Shown here one piece after another: positions 11,825 through 17,985 of a stretch of DNA of 20,610 nucleotides (position 1 is the stretch's first letter; every line of letters begins with the position of its first letter). The notes beneath the pieces were generated by a model that ran no database searches, was not told where the DNA came from, and saw nothing but the letters and a program-made list of their open reading frames with translations. The position numbers were made by a program, and so were the translations under genes. This DNA is from a virus: the IMG/VR virus record IMGVR_UViG_3300044825_003330, positions 1 through 20,610 of that record. The stretch is one strand, 5' to 3'.

Positions 11825-12178
11825 TTATCCTGGATACTTAATCATCGTATCAGAGATAGATTGATCCTTATTTTTACTGAATCCATGTTTATTATAAAAA
11901 CGATCTAATGCTTTCTTTTTACCTTGATCTGGTTCTGGTGTTAATGTTACTGGTAAGTTATTTCTTCTTGCAACATTTGATATACCTTTCATAACTCTTG
12001 ATCCAATTCCTTGTCCTTGCTTCTCTTTAGGAATACGGATATTATTCACTCTAATTGTATTAGATCTTGGAGAATGAGAAAACGATAATTTTACATCTGG
12101 ATGTTTTCTTTTATAATTTTTTTCAATTGTTGTGAGAGCCTGTGATACATCCTCCAGAAATTGTGAATATGATTTCAT
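11825..12178 (-). CDS. GNAT-like acetyltransferase with capsid-targeting-like N-terminus, 117 aa
   Basis: The centre and end fit a small GNAT fold: NTIRVNNIRIPKEKQGQGIG carries strand beta-4 and the acetyl-CoA loop motif Q-G-x-G-I/x-G, followed by a helix (SRVMKGISNVARRNNLPVTL) and the terminal ALDRFYNKHGFSK, the usual FYxxxGF motif. Acetyl-CoA transfer to an amine is thus likely; the substrate is unknown. The N-terminus MKSYSQFLEDVSQ resembles MKTFxxFLE of the cluster at 16380-17348 and the T4 internal protein capsid-targeting peptide, so this enzyme may be packaged. The ATG lies in CTTCTTATG, 7 nt after the Toprim gene's stop. Confidence 0.82.
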   Translation of the reverse strand: MKSYSQFLEDVSQALTTIEKNYKRKHPDVKLSFSHSPRSNTIRVNNIRIPKEKQGQGIGSRVMKGISNVARRNNLPVTLTPEPDQGKKKALDRFYNKHGFSKNKDQSISDTMIKYPG

Positions 12179-12185
12179 AAGAAGT

Positions 12186-12716
12186 TTAGAGTTTTATATA
12201 CTTACTTATGAGATATTCAATGTAGCTATCTGATGCATCAGAAAGATCTGTTTCTGGAACTTCTGTATAGTGACCGAATTTTGCTAACTTTCTTCCTGCT
12301 TTATCATTATCACAGACTGCTATAATTGGACGATTGAGCATAAGAAGAAAGTTCATATAATCTCTTGGTGGATCATTTGCCATGGTTGCTAATGCAGAGA
12401 AATTAAGACTTGTCATTCGAGCTGCATCGAATATACCTTCCGTAAGAAAGATTGGTTTGTGTGGTGAGTATAAGCTTTCTATTCCAAATAAGGTTACTGT
12501 AGGATATGACTTGTTTCTGTAGGTGTAGTATTTCGACTGTTCCTTTGTATTGAAGATTGTTTTTGAACCATGTGGTCTGTATTGCTGATAACCTGCTAGT
12601 TTTCCGGTTAGAGTGTATAAAAGAAAAGTGGCGGTGTTTGTTTCTTCATCAATGATCGTTGGATGTAGATCTGTGTTAAGATGCCTTTGTTTGAGATGGG
12701 ATCTGATGTTCATCAT
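12186..12716 (-). CDS. Toprim-domain protein, primase-like, 176 aa
   Basis: The second half is a Toprim domain: HKPIFLTEGIFDAARMTSLN (catalytic Glu in TEG, then FDAxxxxxxxFxALATMA), and RPIIAVCDNDKAGRKLAKFG, the DxD motif with AG. The C-terminal ETDLSDASDSYIEYLI is like the end of phage Toprim proteins that act as primase-like or nicking partners. The N-terminal part contains a beta-rich region with KLAGYQQYRPHGSKT and no zinc ribbon, so a full primase is not seen. I use the ATG at 12716, which overlaps the upstream stop as TGATG; a TTG at 12722 is also in frame. Confidence 0.85.
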   Translation of the reverse strand: MMNIRSHLKQRHLNTDLHPTIIDEETNTATFLLYTLTGKLAGYQQYRPHGSKTIFNTKEQSKYYTYRNKSYPTVTLFGIESLYSPHKPIFLTEGIFDAARMTSLNFSALATMANDPPRDYMNFLLMLNRPIIAVCDNDKAGRKLAKFGHYTEVPETDLSDASDSYIEYLISKYIKL

Positions 12717-12997
12717 CACCAATGCATACCTTCTTCATAATTATAATATCTCATCAGATACATACGACACATGAGTTCTGTTACATTTGGATTTTGTGTT
12801 ACATCATAAACAACAGAAAAACAATTATCTTCTAATAACAAAGAGAATAAGACTTTTTCTGGGGTATTTGGATTCATTGCAACTGCACAACGAATCCCAT
12901 CATTTTTATCCTTTGCCAATTCAGATAAAATTTCTGCTGATGTGTTTGGATTCTTTGCAATATTAATTTTTTCTTCGACAGTAAGAAATTCATCCAT
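12716..12997 (-). CDS. LRV-type repeat protein, 93 aa (third of three paralogs)
   Basis: Two to three copies of an about 24-residue repeat: KNPNTSAEILSELAKDKNDG, then IRCAVAMNPNTPEKVLFSLL and a divergent third copy. The pattern (N/D)PNTxxExLxxLAxDxxxxVRxxVA matches the leucine-rich repeat variant (LRV) family, alpha solenoids that bind proteins or nucleic acids. Start at ATG 12997 by the TGATG overlap; the TTG at 13000 is not needed. Ends LMRYYNYEEGMHW. Target unknown. Confidence 0.83.
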   Translation of the reverse strand: MDEFLTVEEKINIAKNPNTSAEILSELAKDKNDGIRCAVAMNPNTPEKVLFSLLLEDNCFSVVYDVTQNPNVTELMCRMYLMRYYNYEEGMHW

Positions 12998-13311
12998 CAA
13001 TCATTCATCAGATGTAAACGACGAGCAAGTTCTGGGGCGTTTTTGTTGTTTGCTGCTCCACAACGAACATCCCACTTTTCATCAGAAATCAATTTAATCA
13101 ATGTCTCTGGTGGCGTATTTGGATTCCATGAGACTTTCATCCGAACATAATCATCAATATCAGATGCAAGTAATTTTAGAGTTTCTGATGATGTATTCTC
13201 ATGTCTTGCAACACGATCACGAATATAAGAATTCTCATGAGTCGCCAGAACTGCTAGAGTTTCTGATGATGTATCTGGATTCCTCGCAAGATTAAAAGGA
13301 GTTTCAGTCAT
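12997..13311 (-). CDS. LRV-type repeat protein, 104 aa (second paralog)
   Basis: Four repeats of the same unit: ARNPDTSSETLAVLATHENS, RHENTSSETLKLLASDIDDY, WNPNTPPETLIKLISDEKWD and a last partial NNKNAPELARRLHLMND. The consensus is the same as in the neighbours on both sides, and the C-terminal (A/C)RRLxLM is shared by all three. Eight-base overlap with the upstream gene (ATGACTGA) and TGATG with the downstream one. Confidence 0.87.
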   Translation of the reverse strand: MTETPFNLARNPDTSSETLAVLATHENSYIRDRVARHENTSSETLKLLASDIDDYVRMKVSWNPNTPPETLIKLISDEKWDVRCGAANNKNAPELARRLHLMND

Positions 13312-13642
13312 TTTTCATTAATAATAAACGACGCATAATTTCGGTTGTGTTTGGATTTTGTGCCGCAAATCTACGAACAAAATCATCATTATCCTCAAAG
13401 AACTGCTCTAACAATTCCTTTGGGATATTTCCATTTCTTGCAACATGACAACGAACATAAGAATCCTTATCCTCCGCAAGAACTTTTAGAGTTTCCTGTG
13501 ATGTGTTTGGATGATCCGCAACAGCACCACGAATCAAAATACTTTTGTCAGTTGCAAGAACTACTAGAGTTTCTGATGGTGTACTTGGATCTTGGATGAT
13601 TTTGAGTTTTTCATCATAAGAAAGTTCAAGAATGTTGTTCAT
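13304..13642 (-). CDS. LRV-type repeat protein, 112 aa (first paralog)
   Basis: Repeats IIQDPSTPSETLVVLATDKS, ADHPNTSQETLKVLAEDKDS, ARNGNIPKELLEQFFEDNDD and AQNPNTTEIMRRLLLMKND. A typical LRV solenoid fragment; full proteins of this type in bacteria have more repeats, so these three genes may work as a stacked or mixed complex. The order and overlaps point to tandem duplication within one operon. Confidence 0.87.
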   Translation of the reverse strand: MNNILELSYDEKLKIIQDPSTPSETLVVLATDKSILIRGAVADHPNTSQETLKVLAEDKDSYVRCHVARNGNIPKELLEQFFEDNDDFVRRFAAQNPNTTEIMRRLLLMKND

Positions 13643-14469
13643 TGTACTGCCTTCAGAATCAAATCATGTACAAGATTTTGTTGTTCAACATTCACAGATC
13701 CATTACACTGTGTCACAATCTGTTTGATGTTAAATTTCTTATCGGTTTCTACCGTATAAAATGATTGTTCATTCTTTTCGATGAAGAAGATCCAGATACT
13801 ATCACCAATGCGTTCTTCATAAGAAGCAACACAGTTCTTCACTTTCCTACCCCAGAACACAAGATCCAAACTTTCCTTTGGTTGCCAAATAGTGTATCCG
13901 TCGATTGTCTTTGGTTCAATCAGAGTTTCAATGGGGACATTATTTGTGGTGTGTTCCAGATACAGTTCCGAAATATGATCATGAAACTCCACCATTCTCC
14001 ATCGTTTTGGCGCAGGAACTTCTACGGACTTTTCCAGAAGTTTATTCAGTTGATCAAATGTATCTCCTGCATATTCATTGATTTCAATACATCCAATCTT
14101 TTGATAATGATGATCAAGCATATGCAGAAAACTTTCTACTTTTGTATGAGAACGAATCCAATCAATTGTATTGTCACTCAATGAAAATTTTATAATTTCA
14201 AGAAGTTCAATATGATTCCGAATAATATCAAACGAAACATACGGCCAGATTGATTGAATGATTTCTGTATTCTCGATAACATTATTCTTTTCAAATTCAA
14301 TCAGTTTTTCTGGATAGCCAGAAATGATTTTATTACCATAATGCTTTTTGATACTTGGTTTCTCAAGAATTTGATCTGGAAGCATAACTGGAATGTTTGT
14401 TGCCGTGTGTATTCTAGCAGATACTGATGAGTTTAGTGTGATGTGGTGGACAGTTTGCTTATTGTCCAT
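13639..14469 (-). CDS. PcfJ-like protein, 276 aa
   Basis: The C-terminal 90 residues hold the PcfJ-like signature: LDLVFWGRKVKNCVASYEER (Gr.l.NCVasY..R), then GDSIWIFFIEKNEQSFYTVE (G.S.I.f....FyTvE) and a final IKQIVTQCNGSVNVEQQNLV (I.Qi....N). PcfJ proteins occur on plasmids and in phages and are of unknown biochemical function. The N-terminal 180 residues are mainly helical and not recognised. Start at ATG 14469 (TGATG overlap with the deaminase gene) rather than the TTG at 14472. Confidence 0.82.
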   Translation of the reverse strand: MDNKQTVHHITLNSSVSARIHTATNIPVMLPDQILEKPSIKKHYGNKIISGYPEKLIEFEKNNVIENTEIIQSIWPYVSFDIIRNHIELLEIIKFSLSDNTIDWIRSHTKVESFLHMLDHHYQKIGCIEINEYAGDTFDQLNKLLEKSVEVPAPKRWRMVEFHDHISELYLEHTTNNVPIETLIEPKTIDGYTIWQPKESLDLVFWGRKVKNCVASYEERIGDSIWIFFIEKNEQSFYTVETDKKFNIKQIVTQCNGSVNVEQQNLVHDLILKAVQ

Positions 14470-14903
14470 CAAATTTTCATAAAGTTAAAATCCTGTTCGC
14501 TTGTGCTCCAATGAATTTCCTTAATCGTCGGACAGTTTTTTGTGATGTACAAATAGCAAATTGGGCAGCAAAAACTATCTCTCAGTTCTGTTCCACCATG
14601 ACCACCAATTCTACAAATTACAATCTTATGTCCTGGATGCCTTGACTTTAAAATACAATTAAGTTCCGCATGAAGATATTGCTTCTGCTTTAGACTTGGT
14701 TGCTTGTACTTATTTGCTGCCATAACCGCAGCATAAAATTGTTGAGTATGTGTAATCTCGTAGGAATTCGTCCCACTTGCAATCACACGATTTCGTTTAT
14801 CAAGTAAAATAGCCCCCATTTTTTTGGGAGCATCGGATGCCATAGCAACGGCAATGGCCTGTTGTAGAATATGCTTTTTGAGTGGCGATCGAGTGGACAT
14901 CAT
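14469..14903 (-). CDS. Cytidine/deoxycytidylate deaminase-family protein, 144 aa
   Basis: The zinc motif of the CDA superfamily is present: HAELNCIL (His and catalytic Glu) and CCPICYLYI (CxxC) near residues 78 and 113. Upstream is the usual substrate region with KMGAILLDKRNRVIASGTNS. The family deaminates cytidine, dCMP or related bases; T4-like phages encode a dCMP deaminase (gene cd), but this protein is shorter, and lacks the PC of the usual PCxxC (it has CCPIC), so I do not assign substrate. Overlaps both neighbours (ATGA, TGATG). M1 at 14903 and M2 at 14900 are both possible. Confidence 0.87.
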   Translation of the reverse strand: MMSTRSPLKKHILQQAIAVAMASDAPKKMGAILLDKRNRVIASGTNSYEITHTQQFYAAVMAANKYKQPSLKQKQYLHAELNCILKSRHPGHKIVICRIGGHGGTELRDSFCCPICYLYITKNCPTIKEIHWSTSEQDFNFMKI

Positions 14904-15358
14904 TTGACTTGTTGGGGCTGAGATTCTTGATTGAATTCTTGATGAAGAGATTGTCCTTGAGTGAATCCAATGCCACCAAAGATCAGTGCCAGTGCAATCA
15001 CAAATGCTGCCCGTTTATGACCATGATCATCTTCTCGTTGCGTATATTCTTCGAGTGATTGACCCGCTGCAATTTCACCAAATTTAGTTCCTACTGCACC
15101 ACCCAATACCATCAGAATCCATGGCGTAAACATTGCAAATAAAAGAAAAAATCCGATCAAACCAATCGCAGCCCATGAGACTTCTGGTGAATAAGATGGC
15201 GAATTTGATGACGAAACTTGTCTTAAATTATGAATAAAAATTGGACGATACAATCGCTCAATTTCTTGTTTTGCAACATATGATGCACCAGCCTCAACTG
15301 TCACAGTATAAACTGATCCAGTTGGTGTGGTTTTAATATCCGCTTGAAAGGTTGCCAT
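14900..15358 (-). CDS. Membrane protein with two transmembrane helices, 152 aa
   Basis: A beta-like N-terminal 60 residues (TTPTGSVYTVTVEAGASYVA) lead into helix one (about residues 62-88, WAAIGLIGFFLLFAMFTPWI) with a glycine-rich turn, a charged loop with EYTQREDDHGHKR, then helix two (AAFVIALALIFGGIGF) and a Gln-rich tail. No family recognised. In an operon with the deaminase gene (ATGA overlap) and the 53-aa gene, which overlaps its start by 26 nt. Confidence 0.78.
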   Translation of the reverse strand: MATFQADIKTTPTGSVYTVTVEAGASYVAKQEIERLYRPIFIHNLRQVSSSNSPSYSPEVSWAAIGLIGFFLLFAMFTPWILMVLGGAVGTKFGEIAAGQSLEEYTQREDDHGHKRAAFVIALALIFGGIGFTQGQSLHQEFNQESQPQQVK

Positions 15359-15494
15359 CGTTCAGGAAATCAATTTGATTTTGATAATACTCAATATCAT
15401 CATTGATTGAATCAATGATATTCTGTTGTGTTTGTTTGTCTCTTTCTTGAATCAGATTCTTAATATGATTCAGTAGTTGTTGTCTATCAGTCAT
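15333..15494 (-). CDS. Small helical protein, 53 aa, overlapping the next gene
   Basis: MTDRQQLLNHIKNLIQERDK, then QTQQNIIDSINDDIEYYQNQ and a short end. A likely two-helix coiled coil. It overlaps the 51-aa gene upstream as ATGA, and runs 26 nt into the membrane-protein gene. The overlap is longer than usual here, but the helical composition and the start overlap favour a real gene. Confidence 0.65.
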   Translation of the reverse strand: MTDRQQLLNHIKNLIQERDKQTQQNIIDSINDDIEYYQNQIDFLNDGNLSSGY

Positions 15495-15646
15495 GTCTCA
15501 AAATTGTTTACAATAAAATCTTCGAGTTCATCAAATTTTGAGTCACTCATGTTCAAGACATATTCTTGAATAATCGTTTCCAACAAATCTCGATCTTTGG
15601 ATACAAGTTCTTCCAGCAGATCAATCATCTCGGTTCGTGTGGTCAT
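15491..15646 (-). CDS. Small acidic helical protein, 51 aa
   Basis: MTTRTEMIDLLEELVSKDRD, then LLETIIQEYVLNMSDSKFDE and an acidic end. The layout LLEELVxxDRxLLExxIxEYVxxMSDxxFxELxxF resembles short cyanophage proteins I recall from similar operons, function unknown. It starts the long overlapping operon that runs down to 11825 and has no gene within 80 nt upstream. Confidence 0.75.
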   Translation of the reverse strand: MTTRTEMIDLLEELVSKDRDLLETIIQEYVLNMSDSKFDELEDFIVNNFET

Positions 15647-15679
15647 GAGATTGTGGGGCTGTTGACATTCCTAGTATAA

Positions 15680-15703
15680 AGCCCCCAGATTGCTCTGAGG
15701 GCT
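15680..15703 (-). terminator. Terminator of the 208-aa gene
   Basis: AGCCCTCAG-AGCAAT-CTGGGGGCT on the minus strand followed by TTTATACT, 24 nt after the stop at 15728. It separates the cargo-like cluster from the operon beginning at 15646. Confidence 0.7.
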
Positions 15704-15727
15704 GAGAGTGGACAGTTTTTGAGGTGT

Positions 15728-16354
15728 CTAGTTATAGGGACCACCAATGTTCCTCATAGTTCCAAAAGCACTTTTAGCACCTTTTTTTTGTTTAACTCCT
15801 CTAGTAGAACTTCTTTCTGCTCTACGATTTGAAGTTTGTTGTCCTGCAGGTTCTCCAGGAAGAGCATATTCTTTATTTCTTTTTCTAATTTTTTGAAGAG
15901 GTGTTAAATCCTGATCTACCTTTGCCTCATCAAGAATGTCATCAATCCATTCTTCACTCATATTTGCCATAATTGTGATGGCATTCTCTTCAGTATCAGC
16001 ATAACCTTCATCGAGAAGATAATCAAGAACTACATCATAAAGATCTACTTCTTCATTTGATTGTCTTAATATATTTGCTGCTAATCTTTTTCTTTTTGCT
16101 GCTGCTTTTTTTGGGTCTGTTCTTTTTAATTCTTGTTCTGCATCTTTATGTGGAGTGGTTACTACAGGTCTAGATCCAGAAGAAGATGTACTTGGTTTAC
16201 GATCAGATGGATTACGATATGCTCTACCCTCATCATCTACTGCTTCTGCCATACCATGATCGCCATGTCTTTGATGATCGACTGCTGCCTCTGCTCTTGA
16301 TTTGATGTCACTATCTTCATAAACAGATAGATAAGCCTCGATTAAATCGTCCAT
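15728..16354 (-). CDS. LIEAYLSVY/LLDEGY-domain protein, 208 aa, possible packaged protein
   Basis: Starts MDDLIEAYLSVYEDSDIKSR, a motif shared with the plus-strand gene at 17986 (MQDLIEAYLSVYDDINEV). The middle is basic and low-complexity. Near residues 103-138 lies EVDLYDVVLDYLLDEGYADT, ENAITIMANMSEEWIDDILD, a domain that recurs in two other genes here. The rest is Lys/Arg-rich. I recall this domain from many T4-like cyanophage proteins of unknown role. An AATAAATA late promoter-like box lies 22 nt before the ATG (16377-16384), so it is likely made late with the head proteins. Terminator at 15680-15703. Confidence 0.82.
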   Translation of the reverse strand: MDDLIEAYLSVYEDSDIKSRAEAAVDHQRHGDHGMAEAVDDEGRAYRNPSDRKPSTSSSGSRPVVTTPHKDAEQELKRTDPKKAAAKRKRLAANILRQSNEEVDLYDVVLDYLLDEGYADTEENAITIMANMSEEWIDDILDEAKVDQDLTPLQKIRKRNKEYALPGEPAGQQTSNRRAERSSTRGVKQKKGAKSAFGTMRNIGGPYN

Positions 16355-16376
16355 AAGAATTTGATAGATTTTAGAT

Positions 16377-16384
16377 TATTTATT
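16377..16384 (-). promoter_or_regulatory. Late promoter-like box AATAAATA
   Basis: AATAAATA on the minus strand, 22 nt before the 16354 ATG. It overlaps the last codons and stop of the 87-aa gene. Confidence 0.55.
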
Positions 16385-16643
16385 TCTTAAACTGTTTTGC
16401 ACCATGGCGTTCAATTTCTTTTGTCTGAATTCTTCTTTCTGGTGAATTTGGTTCCGTTGGAACTGGTCTTGGACTATTACTCAAATTGTAAGTTTTTGTT
16501 CCATCTGAATCTATTTGCAAATCTTTTGGTTCGTTAACGACAATTCCTTTTGTCAGTTCTTTTTGTTGTTTTTTGCTGAATTTGGGCTCTTTGTCTTTTT
16601 TCTTTTCTTCGAGAAACTGTAAAAATTGTTGAAATGTTTTCAT
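16380..16643 (-). CDS. Short basic protein with capsid-targeting-like N-terminus, 87 aa
   Basis: Starts MKTFQQFLQFLEEKKKDKEP; the MKTFxxFL part and the LEE before a Lys run match the layout of T4 internal head protein leader peptides (I recall MKTYQEFIAEA), where the prohead protease cuts after a Glu. The rest is unstructured in look, rich in Lys, Glu, Pro and Ser, with KQQKELTKGIVV and ERRIQTKEIERHGA. The upstream stop overlaps its ATG (ATGA). Role unknown; packaging is inference. Confidence 0.8.
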   Translation of the reverse strand: MKTFQQFLQFLEEKKKDKEPKFSKKQQKELTKGIVVNEPKDLQIDSDGTKTYNLSNSPRPVPTEPNSPERRIQTKEIERHGAKQFKK

Positions 16644-17154
16644 GATCTTTTTGGTTGAGTTTTTGTTCTTTTTGGTTTACCTTGTGCTCTGAATGTTGGT
16701 TGTGTTGTTATTCCTCGATTAAAAGTGTCTGGATTCACTACAAGATAATCAGATTCAGTTCCTTTTGGTTTTTTATTTGAAGCATTTCTAGTTCTTTCCA
16801 TATGACTCGCAGCATTTTTAATTCTCACAGAGTTCCTAGGATTGCCATAGACAGCCTCTCTTCCCTTTTGAATTCCCTCACTATCACTATGCTCTGGTGT
16901 ACGAATAGTTTTAATTCTTTTTGTTGGAATTCTTGATTTCGTGACTCCCGCCGCATCACCAGAGTCTCCAGCATAATATCTAGCTACATTTTTATCGCTA
17001 CTTGCATATACACCTGGACCATAAACACCATACTCGGAAGATCGAGCATTTTTGTTTTTTGTATCCCTTTGGCAACTTCTTTGGAATCTCCACGATACAC
17101 ATTCAAAAATCTGATTCTTTTTGCTTCCTCAAGAAATTCTCCAAATGTCTTCAT
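16640..17154 (-). pseudogene. ADP-ribosyltransferase-like protein, split by a -1 frameshift at A6-C-A5
   Basis: The start is ATG 17154 with a capsid-targeting-like N-terminus MKTFGEFLEEAKR. The first frame continues with FLNVYRGDSKEVAKGIQ and then reaches a stop near 16983. From the run A6-C-A5 at 17060-17049 the coding signal continues in the -1 frame: NARSSEYGVYGPGVYASSDK, NVARYYAGD, and on to HMERTRNASNKKPKGTESDY and the stop at 16640. YRG, the YGPGVYASSD block and ARYYA look like the ADP-ribosyltransferase/PARP-like core (R or H, then GxYxxGxYxs...A..Ya). The second frame has no start codon for about 290 nt, so it depends on the first. This may be a sequencing indel, a broken gene or a shift site. 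Confidence 0.72.
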
Positions 17155-17348
17155 GATCTGCGATCTTCGATGTCTTTAATATCATGCTGTTGTTCTTTAT
17201 CGTAAGAACTTGCACTTTTCATTGTACTTTTTACAATGTTTGAATGTCTTCTTCTTTTTGACATATCTAACTGTCTTGCAGTAGTTTGCTGTTGTGATGT
17301 TTGAGGCGCATGGCCAACTTGTTCTAGAAACTGTGAAAATGTTTTCAT
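17151..17348 (-). CDS. Short basic protein with capsid-targeting-like N-terminus, 65 aa
   Basis: Starts MKTFSQFLEQVGHAPQ, then Gln/Thr-rich sequence and a basic stretch MSKRRRHSNIVKSTMKSASS, ending with charged residues (KDIEDRRS). Unstructured in look. ATGA overlap with the upstream 192-aa gene and with the downstream ART-like gene, so the three are read together. Packaging is inference from the N-terminus. Confidence 0.8.
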   Translation of the reverse strand: MKTFSQFLEQVGHAPQTSQQQTTARQLDMSKRRRHSNIVKSTMKSASSYDKEQQHDIKDIEDRRS

Positions 17349-17923
17349 GGCTCTTCTCCAAGATCTCTCAATCTTTGTTTGACATCTTCAATTTTCTTCC
17401 TTCCTTTTGCCTCACGACTTACAGAAGTGCGAATGAGTGCATCAGAAGCATTTTGTACTAATTGATGCTTTTTCTTGACATTTTTGATGAGTTCTGCTGC
17501 TTGCTTTTGAATTCCAGGACGATGCTTAGCAAATGGCTTATTTCTCAATTCTTTGACTCTTGCTGCACCTACTTGTATATCTCTTGCAAGTTCGCCTACT
17601 CTACCTTTGACTCTTTCTTCTTTTTCTGGTGTAAGATCCTTATATTCCTCGTCCAATTCGATAACTTCTAAAATTTCTTCGATGGGGACGCGAGCCATGA
17701 TGTCCAACACATCCTGCTCATCAAGATTCTCGGAAATTAGAAAATCATACACAAAGTCGAAAATATCAATTTCTTCTGTTTGGGATTGCTTCAATGCTTT
17801 CTCAGTTGGAGCACCTTCAGATCCAGGTCTCCTCATTCTTTCACCGGATCCAGCCTTGATTCTTCGTCTTTTCGCATGAATATTATCCCACAATCCTTGC
17901 TCTTCATTAATCGGGAAAGTCAT
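17345..17923 (-). CDS. LWDNIHAKRRRIKAGSG-motif protein with LLDEGY-type domain, 192 aa
   Basis: Residues 10-35 carry LWDNIHAKRRRIKAGSG and then ERMRRPGSEGAPT, a motif that I recall from the ends of many unrelated phage proteins, of unknown role. About residues 48-95 hold EIDIFDFVYDFLISENLDEQ and DVLDIMARVPIEEILEVI, a divergent copy of the LLDEGY-type domain. The second half is helical and basic (VGELARDIQVGAARVKELRN and beyond). First gene of the minus-strand cluster, with a late-promoter-like box 20 nt upstream. The ATG lies in AATCTTATG. Confidence 0.82.
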   Translation of the reverse strand: MTFPINEEQGLWDNIHAKRRRIKAGSGERMRRPGSEGAPTEKALKQSQTEEIDIFDFVYDFLISENLDEQDVLDIMARVPIEEILEVIELDEEYKDLTPEKEERVKGRVGELARDIQVGAARVKELRNKPFAKHRPGIQKQAAELIKNVKKKHQLVQNASDALIRTSVSREAKGRKKIEDVKQRLRDLGEEP

Positions 17924-17942
17924 AAGATTTTAGTGTTTTATA

Positions 17943-17950
17943 TATTTATT
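17943..17950 (-). promoter_or_regulatory. Late promoter-like box (minus strand side of divergent pair)
   Basis: AATAAATA on the minus strand, 20 nt before the 17923 ATG. Confidence 0.55.
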
Positions 17951-17952
17951 TT

Positions 17953-17960
17953 GATAAATA
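17953..17960 (+). promoter_or_regulatory. Late promoter-like box (plus strand side of divergent pair)
   Basis: GATAAATA on the plus strand, 26 nt before the 17986 ATG and separated by 2 nt from the minus-strand box, so the two promoters are back to back. Confidence 0.5.
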
Positions 17961-17985
17961 TTTTTATTGTGCAATTAAAAATCTC

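Noticed and set aside
13765-14184. Plus-strand ORF of 139 codons opposite the PcfJ-like gene
   Set aside because: Antisense shadow; the minus strand has recognised PcfJ-like motifs in the same interval.
17049-17061. Programmed -1 frameshift site of the X XXY YYZ type
   Set aside because: The zero frame reads CAA AAA ACA AAA, which does not form the standard heptamer. The frameshift itself is reported, but not as a proven programmed site.
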